From the NCBI RefSeq assembly GCF_017491605.1, contig NZ_JAFGYY010000034.1, forward strand, positions 1 through 40,706: DNA of 40,706 nt, written 5' to 3'. The DNA comes from Pseudomonas sp. 30_B (lineage in GTDB: Bacteria > Pseudomonadota > Gammaproteobacteria > Pseudomonadales > Pseudomonadaceae). The notes beneath the pieces were generated by a model that saw nothing but the letters and a program-made list of their open reading frames with translations, was not told where the DNA came from and searched no databases. The position numbers and the translations under genes are program-made. Of this stretch, positions 32,160 to 40,706 are shown one piece after another (position 1 is the stretch's first letter; the number at the start of each line of letters is the position of its first letter).

Positions 32160-32955
32160 CTGCAGTCACAGCGTGCTGCCTGACAAGCGTCAGGTGGCCG
32201 CTTCCTTCTCCCGCGCCGCCGAGACCTACGATGCGGTGGCCGACCTGCAGCGCGCGGTCGGCTCGCAGCTTCTGCAGCAACTGCCGGACGAGCTGGCGCC
32301 GCAGCGCTGGGTCGACCTCGGCAGCGGCACCGGCTATTTCACCCGCGCCCTGGCGGCGCGTTATCCGCAGGCCCACGGCCTGGCTGTCGATATCGCCGAA
32401 GGCATGCTGCGCCATGCCCGCGAGCTGGGCGGCGCGGAGCACTTCGTCGGCGGCGATGCCGAGCACCTGCCGCTGCGTGACGGCGCCTGCGACCTGTTGT
32501 TCTCCAGCCTGGCGCTGCAATGGTGTGCGGACCTGCCGTCGGTGCTGAGCGAAGCGCGCCGGGTGCTGCGCCCCAATGGCGTGCTGGCCTTCAGCAGCCT
32601 GTGCGTCGGCACCCTGGGCGAACTGCGCAGTGCCTGGGAGGCGGTGGACGGCTTCGTCCATGTGAACCGCTTCCGCGCCTTTGAGGACTACCAGCGGCAC
32701 TGCGCCGACAGCGGGTTGGAGGTGCTGGAGCTGCGCACCGAGGACCGCGTCCTGCATTTCCCCGACCTGCGCAGCCTGACCCACGAACTCAAGGCGCTCG
32801 GTGCGCACAACCTCAACCCCGGCCGGCCCGACGGCCTGACCGGGCGCGAGCGGGTGCGCGCGCTGATCGCCGCCTACGAACGCTTCCGCCAGACCCAGGG
32901 ACTGCCTGCCACCTACCGGGTGGTCTACGCCGTCCTGCGCAAAAACTATTCTTGA
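32152..32955 (+). CDS. bioC: Malonyl-ACP O-methyltransferase
   Basis: A 267-aa SAM-dependent methyltransferase that caps malonyl-ACP so that fatty-acid enzymes can build pimeloyl-ACP methyl ester. Seen: DKRQVAASFSRAAETYD (the BioC N-terminal hallmark), WVDLGSGTGYFTRAL (SAM motif I), AVDIAEGML, CDLLFSSLALQWCADLP (BioC-typical SSLALQW). Start at 32152, with GAGGG 5 bases upstream; an ATG at 32140 adds 4 residues. Last gene of the translationally coupled block; a repeat-filled 192-base gap separates it from bioD. Confidence 0.95.
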   Translation: MPDCSHSVLPDKRQVAASFSRAAETYDAVADLQRAVGSQLLQQLPDELAPQRWVDLGSGTGYFTRALAARYPQAHGLAVDIAEGMLRHARELGGAEHFVGGDAEHLPLRDGACDLLFSSLALQWCADLPSVLSEARRVLRPNGVLAFSSLCVGTLGELRSAWEAVDGFVHVNRFRAFEDYQRHCADSGLEVLELRTEDRVLHFPDLRSLTHELKALGAHNLNPGRPDGLTGRERVRALIAAYERFRQTQGLPATYRVVYAVLRKNYS

Positions 32956-33125
32956 TAGGAGCGGACCTTGTCCGCGATGGCCATTGAGTCAATGGCTGAT
33001 CCCGGGCGCAGTCCGCTCTTACGTTGTCTTCTGGGTCCCCGCGTTCGCGGGGATGACGCAAGGGAATGCGAATCTCACCCCGTCACTCCCGCGAACGCGG
33101 GAGCCCAAAAAGACAGTTGCTCCTA
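32956..33125. repeat. Two adjacent inverted-repeat elements between bioC and bioD
   Basis: First (32956-33024): a decayed REP doublet, TAGGAGCGGACC..GTCCGCGAT facing AGTCCGCTCTTAC. Second (33029-33125): a pair of another family, TTCTGGGTCCCCGCG-TTCGCGGGGATGACG facing CGTCACTCCCGCG-AACGCGGGAGCCCA, then AAAAAGACAGTTGCTCCTAG, which is the reverse complement of the GTAGGAGCAACTGTCTT module of the composite repeats. So the different families share modules. It is within the bio operon and could lower bioD expression. Confidence 0.8.
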
Positions 33126-33147
33126 GGTAAAGCTCCAGAGGAACGCC

Positions 33148-33831
33148 ATGTCCCACGCCTACTTCATCACCGGCACCGACACCGAGATCGGCAAGACCAC
33201 CATCGCTGCCGGCCTGCTCCATGCGGCGCGACTGGCCGGATTGTCCACGGCGGCAGCCAAGCCGGTGGCCTCCGGTTGTGCGAAAACGCCCGAGGGACTG
33301 CGCAACGAGGACGCGCTGGCGTTGCTGGGCGAATGCAGCCTGCCGCTGGCCTACGACCAGGTGAACCCCTTCGCCTTTGCGCCTGCCATCGCGCCGCACC
33401 TCGCCGCGCGGGAGAAGGGCGTGAAACTGCAGGTCGAGTCGCTGGCGCCGGCCGTGCGTTCGGTGCTGCAACTGGGCGCCGACTTCACGGTGGTGGAAGG
33501 GGCGGGCGGTTGGCGTGTGCCATTGTCGGGGGAGGAGAGCCTGTCGGACCTGGCAATCGCCCTCGACCTGCCGGTGATCCTGGTGGTCGGCGTGCGCCTG
33601 GGTTGCATCAACCACGCGGTGCTCAGCGCCGAGGCGATACAGCGTGACGGCCTGCAACTGGCCGGCTGGGTGGCGAATATCGTCGATCCGACGACCTCGC
33701 GCCTGGAGGAGAACCTGGCGACCCTGGCCGAGCGCCTGCCGGCGCCCTGCATCGGCCGCGTGCCCCGGCTGTCGCCGGCGACGCCCGCAGGCGTCGCAGC
33801 CCACCTGGACCTGAGCATTCTCGATCTGTAA
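33148..33831 (+). CDS. bioD: Dethiobiotin synthetase
   Basis: A 227-aa ATP-dependent enzyme forming dethiobiotin from DAPA and CO2. P-loop GTDTEIGKTT (9-18, Lys16), AAKPVASG (substrate Lys), VEGAGGWRVPL (motif with Mg-binding Glu), VGVRLGCINHAVL. All essential motifs are present. AGAGGAACGCC precedes the ATG. bioA is not in this cluster, as in other pseudomonads. Confidence 0.96.
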   Translation: MSHAYFITGTDTEIGKTTIAAGLLHAARLAGLSTAAAKPVASGCAKTPEGLRNEDALALLGECSLPLAYDQVNPFAFAPAIAPHLAAREKGVKLQVESLAPAVRSVLQLGADFTVVEGAGGWRVPLSGEESLSDLAIALDLPVILVVGVRLGCINHAVLSAEAIQRDGLQLAGWVANIVDPTTSRLEENLATLAERLPAPCIGRVPRLSPATPAGVAAHLDLSILDL

Positions 33832-33905
33832 CAACGCCTGGCCGGGCGGGCGGAAGTCTGCTTGAATGGTGGCCATTGGCTGCCTTTGTCCTGGGAGACG
33901 CACCG

Positions 33906-34136
33906 ATGGAAATCTCCGCTAATGCATTTGCCGCGGGCTTGAGCTCGGTCCAGAGCGGCCAGCAGCGCGTCGATCAGGCAGGCGCCCGGATTGCCAGCGG
34001 CAGCAATGGCGCAAGCGAAGCCCTGGCCGATCACCTGGTGGACCTGCGCCGCGGCCAGCACGAGGTCGAAGCCGGCGCCAAGGTCATCCAGGCCGCCGAC
34101 GAAACGCTCGGCACCCTCATCGATATCCGCGCCTGA
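33906..34136 (+). CDS. Small helical protein, unknown function
   Basis: A 76-aa protein, Ala/Gly/Ser-rich and almost entirely helical, with SSVQSGQQRVDQAGARIAS, DHLVDLRRGQHEVEAGAKVIQAADETLGTLIDIRA. The pattern of hydrophobic heptads with repeated Ala is like the terminal helices of flagellar rod/hook proteins, but no motif proves that. GGGAGACG precedes the ATG at 33906; an ATG-like start at 33876 lacks an SD. It corresponds in position to PAO1 PA0505. Confidence 0.65.
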   Translation: MEISANAFAAGLSSVQSGQQRVDQAGARIASGSNGASEALADHLVDLRRGQHEVEAGAKVIQAADETLGTLIDIRA

Positions 34137-34291
34137 CGGTCACTTTCCCTCCGTATCTTCTTTCCGCTCCGCCGGCTGTCCTCGCGACACGCCGGCCGCT
34201 CTGCCATGGGCTTTAATCAATGTCAGGACGGCGGGGCGACAGCGCTCCGGTAGTAGCCCTGCGAGCGTGACCGGGTGGTCGGTCTGCATGC
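34137..34291. other. Non-coding start of the bio/fadE gap (34137-34444)
   Basis: The gap before the acyl-CoA dehydrogenase is 308 bases. Its first half (34137-34291) shows nothing recognisable. The second half (34292-34335) holds a promoter and operators, listed separately. The rest (34336-34444) is a ~110-base leader. Confidence 0.5.
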
Positions 34292-34335
34292 TTGACAAGG
34301 GTATGGCGTAAACGTATGTTTCAAACGCCTGTTTG
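34292..34335 (+). promoter_or_regulatory. Promoter with tandem AAAC-N4-GTTT operators (PsrA-like)
   Basis: TTGACA (34292-34297), 17-base spacer, TATGTT (34315-34320) form a sigma-70 promoter. Over the -10 and start site lie two palindromes: AAAC GTAT GTTT (34310-34321) and AAAC GCCT GTTT (34323-34334; with flanks CAAAC-N4-GTTTG), centred 13 bases apart. The (C/G)AAAC-N2-4-GTTT(G/C) form is that of PsrA, a TetR-family long-chain-fatty-acid sensor controlling beta-oxidation genes. The placement predicts repression relieved by acyl ligands. Confidence 0.65.
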
Positions 34336-34444
34336 ACTGTTTGGATGCGTGCGCGCACCGACTGGGCGGCCGGGAACGATCCCGCACTGCGACCGCAACG
34401 ACCGGTCGCCCATTAACCAGAACCCTTCGTAGAGGTTTACCGCT

Positions 34445-36250
34445 ATGCCTGATTACAAGGCCCCCTTGCGTGATATCCGTTTCGTTCGCGACGAGCTGCT
34501 GGGCTACGAAGCGCACTACCAGAATCTGCCGGGCGCTCAAGACGCCACTCCGGACATGGTCAATGCCATCCTCGAAGAGGGTGCGAAGTTCTGCGAACAG
34601 GTAATCGCTCCGCTGAACCGCACCGGCGACCTGGAAGGCTGCAAGTGGAGCCCGGAAGGCGTGAAGACCCCGACCGGCTTCAAGGAGGCCTACCAGCAGT
34701 TCGTCGAAGGCGGCTGGCCGAGCCTGGCCCATGACGTCGAGCACGGCGGCCAGGGCCTGCCCGAATCCCTCGGCATGGCGATCAGCGAGATGGTCGGCCA
34801 GGCCAACTGGTCCTGGGGCATGTACCCCGGCCTGTCCCACGGCGCCATGAACACCCTGCACGCCCACGGCACCCCGGAGCAGCAGCAGACCTACCTGACC
34901 AAGCTGGTTTCCGGCGAGTGGACCGGCACCATGTGCCTGACCGAGCCGCATTGCGGCACCGACCTGGGCATGCTGCGCACCAAGGCCGAGCCGCAGGCTG
35001 ACGGCACCTACAAGGTCACCGGTACCAAGATCTTCATCTCCGCTGGCGAACACGACATGGCCGACAACATCGTCCACATCGTGCTGGCCCGCCTGCCCGA
35101 CGCCCCGCAGGGCACCAAGGGCATCTCGCTGTTCATCGTGCCGAAGTTCCTGCCCAACGCAGAAGGCGGCGTAGGCGAGCGCAACGCCGTTTCCTGTGGC
35201 TCCATCGAGCACAAGATGGGCATTCACGGCAACGCCACCTGCGTGATGAACTTCGACGCCGCTACCGGCTTCCTGATCGGCCCGCCGAACAAGGGCCTGA
35301 ACTGCATGTTCACCTTCATGAACACCGCTCGCCTGGGTACCGCCCTGCAAGGCCTGGCCCACGCCGAAATCGGTTTCCAGGGTGGCATCGCCTACGCTCG
35401 CGAGCGTCTGCAGATGCGTTCGCTGACCGGCCCGAAAGCCCCGGAAAAAGCCGCTGACCCGATCATCGTGCACCCGGACGTGCGCCGCATGCTGCTGACC
35501 GCCAAGGCCTTCGCCGAAGGCAACCGCGCCATGCTGTACTTCGCCGCCAAGCAGGTGGACATCGTGCAGCGCAGCCAGGACGAAGAAGAGAAGAAAGCCG
35601 CTGACGCGATGCTGGCTTTCCTCACTCCGATCGCCAAGGCGTTCATGACCGAAGTGGGCTTCGAAGCTGCCAACCACGGCGTGCAGATCTATGGCGGCCA
35701 CGGCTTCATCGCCGAGCACGGCATGGAACAGAACGTCCGCGACAGCCGCATCTCCATGCTGTACGAAGGCACCACCGGCGTTCAGGCCCTCGACCTGCTG
35801 GGCCGCAAGATCCTGATGACCCAGGGCGAAGCGCTCAAGGGCTTCACCAAGATCGTGCACAAGTTCTGCCAGGCCAACGAAGCCAATGAAGCCGTGAAGG
35901 AATTCGTTGCCCCGCTGGCCGCGCTGAACAAGGAGTGGGGCGAACTGACCATGAAGGTCGGCATGGCTGCCATGAAGGACCGCGAGGAAGTGGGTGCCGC
36001 TTCGGTGGATTACCTGATGTACTCCGGCTACGCCGCCCTGGCTTACTTCTGGGCTGACATGGCGCGCCTGGCTGCCGAGAAGCTGGCTGCCGGTACCAGC
36101 GAAGAGGCCTTCTACCAGGCCAAGCTGAAGACCGCGCGCTTCTACTTCCAGCGCATCCTGCCGCGCACTCGCGCGCACGTTGGCTCCATGCTCTCCGGCG
36201 CCGGCAACCTGATGGACCTGGCCGAGGAAGATTTCGCCCTCGGTTACTGA
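34445..36250 (+). CDS. Acyl-CoA dehydrogenase, ~600-aa FadE type (first of three)
   Basis: A 601-aa FAD-dependent acyl-CoA dehydrogenase, first oxidation step of fatty-acid beta-oxidation. Order: N-terminal ~40-residue extension (MPDYKAPLRDIRFV), helical N domain, beta domain with MCLTEPHCGTDLGMLRTKA and KIFISAGEHD (FAD/substrate), helical C domain with YGGHGFIAEHGMEQNVRDSRISMLYEGTTGVQALDLLGRK (catalytic Glu441), and a C-terminal ~130-residue helical extension not found in short-chain enzymes. The extended C-terminus and length match the PAO1 PA0506-0508 group. Chain-length preference cannot be read. Weak SD (GAGG, 10 bases). Followed by a terminator at 36309, so transcribed alone. Confidence 0.95.
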   Translation: MPDYKAPLRDIRFVRDELLGYEAHYQNLPGAQDATPDMVNAILEEGAKFCEQVIAPLNRTGDLEGCKWSPEGVKTPTGFKEAYQQFVEGGWPSLAHDVEHGGQGLPESLGMAISEMVGQANWSWGMYPGLSHGAMNTLHAHGTPEQQQTYLTKLVSGEWTGTMCLTEPHCGTDLGMLRTKAEPQADGTYKVTGTKIFISAGEHDMADNIVHIVLARLPDAPQGTKGISLFIVPKFLPNAEGGVGERNAVSCGSIEHKMGIHGNATCVMNFDAATGFLIGPPNKGLNCMFTFMNTARLGTALQGLAHAEIGFQGGIAYARERLQMRSLTGPKAPEKAADPIIVHPDVRRMLLTAKAFAEGNRAMLYFAAKQVDIVQRSQDEEEKKAADAMLAFLTPIAKAFMTEVGFEAANHGVQIYGGHGFIAEHGMEQNVRDSRISMLYEGTTGVQALDLLGRKILMTQGEALKGFTKIVHKFCQANEANEAVKEFVAPLAALNKEWGELTMKVGMAAMKDREEVGAASVDYLMYSGYAALAYFWADMARLAAEKLAAGTSEEAFYQAKLKTARFYFQRILPRTRAHVGSMLSGAGNLMDLAEEDFALGY

Positions 36251-36308
36251 TCAGCTGTCAGTTACTGACGAGGGGACGCTTTGCCGTCCGTCTGCTGAAC
36301 AGGAAAAA

Positions 36309-36331
36309 GCCCGCCATTCGGCGGGCTTTTT
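36309..36331 (+). terminator. Intrinsic terminator of the first acyl-CoA dehydrogenase
   Basis: GCCCGCC (36309-36315), loop ATTC, GGCGGGC (36320-36326), TTTTT (36327-36331). Textbook rho-independent terminator 58 bases after the stop; it separates the gene from the diguanylate cyclase. Confidence 0.95.
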
Positions 36332-36430
36332 CGTGCCTGTCATCACGCAAATATCTTCGGAAGGTGCCATCATTACGCCACTTGCCGGCCCGCCGATCCC
36401 GAGCCCGGCGCCAATCCATCGGACCCCCTT

Positions 36431-37711
36431 GTGCGACCCACGGCCCCCTACCGGCTCAGCCACTTCCTCACGCCTCTGCTGCTGATTCCGGCGGGCGTCG
36501 TTGCCGGCTCCCTGGCCGAACTGTCCGAATTCTTCATCTCGCTGTTCAACGTCCTGCCGACCCTGTTGCTGCTGCTCGGTGGCGGCCTGTGCATGGTCTA
36601 CGGCCGCCAGCGCCAGCTGTTCATGCTGGGGGTGGTGTACATCGCCTATTTCCTGCTCGATACCCAGGTGGACTACTACCGCGCCCAGCACGCGACGCGG
36701 CCGGACGCGGCGCTGGTGTTCCACCTCTGCTGCGTGTTGCTGCCATTGCTCTACGGGATGTACGGCATCTGGCAGGAGCGCATGCAGCCGCTGCAGGACC
36801 TGCTGGCCCGCGGCGTCGTGCTGCTGATCGTGGCAGCGGTGGCCACCGCGCTGGCGCAACGCTTTCCGCAGGGCTTGGCGGAGCTGCTCAGCGATGTCTA
36901 CTGGCCGTCGCTGCACGGGCGCTGGATGAGCCTGGCGCAGCTGTCCTATTTCGGCTTCGTCCTCGCCTTCATCGCCCTGGTGGCCGCCTACGTGCGCCAG
37001 CCGCGGCCGCTGCATGCCGCGCAACTGGTGGGGTTGCTCGGCCTGCTGTGGATGTTGCCCAAGGTGTTCATCCTGCCCCACGCGCTGACCGTGATGACCA
37101 GCCTTGTGATGCTCAACCTGGCCTGCGCGGTGGCCCACGAGGCGTACCAGATGGCCTTCCGCGACGAGCTCACCGGCCTGCCGGGGCGCCGTGCGCTGAA
37201 CGAGCGCTTCGAGCGCTTGGGCCAGCAGTACGTGCTGGCGATGGTCGACGTGGACCACTTCAAGAAATTCAACGACAGCCACGGCCACGACGTCGGTGAC
37301 CAGGTGCTGCGCATGGTTGCCAGCCAGTTGCGGCGCACGGGCGGGGGCGGCAAGGCTTACCGCTACGGTGGCGAGGAGTTCACCCTGGTGTTCGCCGGCA
37401 AGTCGGTTGAGCAGTGCCTGCCGCACCTGGATGCCGTGCGGCAGTCCATCGAAGGCTATGCGATGCAACTGCGCGACCGTGGCAATCGACCCAAGGACGA
37501 CCGTCAGGGTCGTGGCAGGCGCAGCGGCAGGGAAGCGCAGTCGGTCTCGGTGACCATCAGTGTCGGCGTTGCCGAGCGCGACGGCGAACGGCGCAACCCG
37601 GAAGAGGTGATCAAGGGTGCCGACCAGGCGCTGTATTCGGCCAAGAGCGGCGGCCGCAATCGTGTGGCGGTGCATGGGCAGTCGCACCGGGGCGCGGTGC
37701 GTACCGGCTGA
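36431..37711 (+). CDS. Membrane diguanylate cyclase (GGDEF), without visible I-site
   Basis: A 426-aa protein. The N-terminal ~230 residues contain 6 to 7 hydrophobic segments (e.g. FLTPLLLIPAGVVAG, VLPTLLLLLGGGLCMVYG, FMLGVVYIAYFLLD), a membrane sensor region. A GGDEF domain follows: RDELTGLPGRRALNERF, MVDVDHFKKFNDSHGHDVGDQVLRMVA, active site YGGEEF (312-317), SVTISVGVAE and ADQALYSAKSGGRNRV. It should make c-di-GMP. The RxxD inhibitory site expected just before the GGEEF is replaced by RRTGGGGKAY, and a basic Arg/Gly insertion sits about residues 355-378. The start is a GTG at 36431 without a clear SD. It lies between paralogous acyl-CoA dehydrogenase genes. Confidence 0.88.
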   Translation: MRPTAPYRLSHFLTPLLLIPAGVVAGSLAELSEFFISLFNVLPTLLLLLGGGLCMVYGRQRQLFMLGVVYIAYFLLDTQVDYYRAQHATRPDAALVFHLCCVLLPLLYGMYGIWQERMQPLQDLLARGVVLLIVAAVATALAQRFPQGLAELLSDVYWPSLHGRWMSLAQLSYFGFVLAFIALVAAYVRQPRPLHAAQLVGLLGLLWMLPKVFILPHALTVMTSLVMLNLACAVAHEAYQMAFRDELTGLPGRRALNERFERLGQQYVLAMVDVDHFKKFNDSHGHDVGDQVLRMVASQLRRTGGGGKAYRYGGEEFTLVFAGKSVEQCLPHLDAVRQSIEGYAMQLRDRGNRPKDDRQGRGRRSGREAQSVSVTISVGVAERDGERRNPEEVIKGADQALYSAKSGGRNRVAVHGQSHRGAVRTG

Positions 37712-37837
37712 GCACGGCGTCGCGGGTACTTATGGCGACGCATTCAGCAGGTGCAGCGTGATTGTCCGGGTGGTCATGCGCCGTTAGGTTCGAGGTTTCC
37801 GCGCCGCTCTGGCGCTCGAACCGAACGGAGATTCGCG

Positions 37838-39634
<1,797 letters not shown>

Positions 39635-39653
39635 ATCGCGCGCCAGACGAGAG

Positions 39654-39676
39654 GGCCCGCCGTGTGCGGGCCTTTT
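39654..39676 (+). terminator. Intrinsic terminator of the second acyl-CoA dehydrogenase
   Basis: GGCCCGC (39654-39660), loop CGTGT, GCGGGCC (39666-39672), TTTT (39673-39676). It is 20 bases after the stop. Confidence 0.93.
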
Positions 39677-39708
39677 CGCCTCGGCTACATTTCGTGACCA
39701 ATATATAT

Positions 39709-39722
39709 TTGTGCAGTCACAA
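39709..39722 (+). promoter_or_regulatory. Palindrome upstream of the third acyl-CoA dehydrogenase
   Basis: TTGTG-CAGT-CACAA, perfect 5-bp arms, in an AT-rich stretch ~120 bases upstream of the gene. It overlaps a possible -35 (TTGTGC, with TAAAGT 17 bases on at 39732-39737). It differs from the AAAC-N4-GTTT sites of the first copy, so the paralogues may answer to different regulators. Confidence 0.4.
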
Positions 39723-39842
39723 CATGACGCTTAAAGTCTGAAAAGTTGTTGGAGTAGACTCCGGCGGCGTACCTTCGCGTACCTCCTATTCTGATACCGC
39801 TGGCTGGCTGATCAGCCGTCGTTTTCGTTCGAGGATTTATCC

Positions 39843-40706
39843 ATGGCTGACTACAAAGCTCCCCTGCGTGACATGCAATTCGTCCTCAATGAGGTCTTCG
39901 AGGTTGCCAAGCTCTGGGCAGAACTGCCGGCGCTGGCCGAGACCGTCGACGCCGAGACCGCCAGCGCGATCCTCGAAGAGGCCGGCAAGGTCACCGGCGG
40001 CGTCATCGCCCCGCTGAACCGCAGCGGCGACGAGGAAGGCTGCAGCTGGAGCGCAGAAGGCGTGAAGACCCCGGCCGGCTTCCCCGAGGCCTACCGCACC
40101 TACGCCGAAGGCGGCTGGGTGGGCGTGGGCGGCGCGCCGGAATTCGGCGGCATGGGCATGCCCAAGGTGATCGGCGCCCAGGTCGAGGAAATGGTCAACT
40201 CGGCCAACCTGTCCTTCGGTCTGTACCCGATGCTGACCGCCGGCGCCTGCCTGTCGCTGAACGCGCACGCCAGCGAAGAACTCAAGGCCAAGTACCTGCC
40301 GAACATGTACGCCGGCGTCTGGACCGGCTCCATGTGCCTGACCGAACCGCACGCCGGCACCGACCTGGGCATCATCCGCACCAAGGCCGAGCCGCAGGCC
40401 GACGGCAGCTTCAAGATTTCCGGCACCAAGATCTTCATCACCGGCGGCGAGCACGACCTGGCCGAGAACATCATCCACCTGGTGCTCGCCAAGCTGCCTG
40501 ACGCGCCGGCCGGCTCCAAGGGCATCTCGCTGTTCCTGGTGCCGAAGGTGATGGTCAATGACGACGGCTCCCTGGGCGAGCGCAACGCCGTGTCCTGCGG
40601 CTCCATCGAGCACAAGATGGGCATCAAGGGCTCCGCCACCTGCGTGATGAACTTCGACGGTGCCACCGGCTGGATCGTCGACGCGCCGAACAAGGGCCTG
40701 GCCGCC
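39843..40706 (+). CDS. Acyl-CoA dehydrogenase, ~600-aa FadE type (third of three, cut by window end)
   Basis: The first 288 codons, open to the window edge. Opening MADYKAPLRDMQFVLNEVFEV matches the two upstream paralogues, with GGVIAPLNRSGDEEGCSW, GSMCLTEPHAGTDLGIIRTKA, KIFITGGEHDLAENIIHLVLAKLP and VSCGSIEHKMGIKGSATCVMN. It has AGT in TEPHAGTD where the first two have CGT, so it is the more divergent copy. GAGGATTTATCC precedes the ATG. The catalytic Glu and C-terminal extension lie beyond the window. Corresponds to PAO1 PA0508. Confidence 0.93.
   Translation, partial: MADYKAPLRDMQFVLNEVFEVAKLWAELPALAETVDAETASAILEEAGKVTGGVIAPLNRSGDEEGCSWSAEGVKTPAGFPEAYRTYAEGGWVGVGGAPEFGGMGMPKVIGAQVEEMVNSANLSFGLYPMLTAGACLSLNAHASEELKAKYLPNMYAGVWTGSMCLTEPHAGTDLGIIRTKAEPQADGSFKISGTKIFITGGEHDLAENIIHLVLAKLPDAPAGSKGISLFLVPKVMVNDDGSLGERNAVSCGSIEHKMGIKGSATCVMNFDGATGWIVDAPNKGLAA

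Noticed and set aside
34223..36178. 651-codon open frame antisense to the first acyl-CoA dehydrogenase (and a similar one at 37784-39568)
   Set aside because: Both are shadow frames; the sense strand has intact catalytic motifs and an SD.

Overview
The window is chromosomal DNA of a high-GC Pseudomonas. By remembered gene order it matches the PAO1 stretch creD - fiuA/fiuR/fiuI - glcB - bioBFHCD - triple acyl-CoA dehydrogenase (about PA0465 to PA0508). The species is therefore probably in or near the P. aeruginosa group (P. nitroreducens/citronellolis-like relatives fit as well). No phage, plasmid, transposase, tRNA, rRNA or CRISPR is visible. The accessory component is small intergenic repeats (REP-type palindromes and a larger composite repeat) and a few genes slotted between conserved blocks.

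Layout. 1-4.6 kb: creD, a small membrane protein, a glutathione S-transferase (GST), a periplasmic beta-propeller (streptogramin-lyase-like) protein and a stand-alone PP2C-like phosphatase. 4.8-9.0 kb: a cell-surface signalling iron-uptake unit on the minus strand, made of an ECF sigma factor, a FecR anti-sigma factor and a TonB-dependent receptor with a signalling domain, with a candidate Fur site upstream. 9.1-17.2 kb: a second GST, a LysR regulator divergent from a 3-oxoadipate enol-lactonase-like hydrolase, an NCS1 permease, malate synthase G, a GNAT acetyltransferase and a tandem-ACT (GcvR-like) protein. 17.2-17.9 kb: a gene-free stretch dense in DnaA-box-like 9-mers. 17.9-23.1 kb, all minus strand: RarD-type transporter, SrkA kinase, ModE, ComF, a small membrane protein and a LysR regulator.

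23.2-28.9 kb is the most interesting region: a LysR-divergent operon of a PxpA/LamB-YcsF protein, a mini biotin carrier, a biotin carboxylase, a long divergent KipI/PxpB-like protein, a KipA/PxpC-like protein and an NCS1-type permease. Because KipI and KipA are homologous to the carboxyltransferase half of urea carboxylase, the five enzyme genes can be read as a split, complete biotin-dependent carboxylase plus a PxpA-type hydrolase for an unknown imported (probably cyclic amide or ureide) substrate.

29.0-33.8 kb: the biotin operon bioB-bioF-bioH-bioC-bioD, preceded by a good sigma-70 promoter overlapped by a BirA-like operator. It lies directly downstream of the biotin-using cluster. 33.9-40.7 kb: a 76-aa protein of unknown function, then three tandem paralogous ~600-aa FadE-type acyl-CoA dehydrogenases (the third cut by the window end), with a membrane diguanylate cyclase between the first two. 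The first dehydrogenase has a promoter overlapped by two tandem AAAC-N4-GTTT palindromes, the form of a PsrA fatty-acid-responsive operator.

All function calls are by reading of motifs and remembered synteny; no database search was run. Many long antisense ORFs here are GC-driven mirrors of real genes and were left out.
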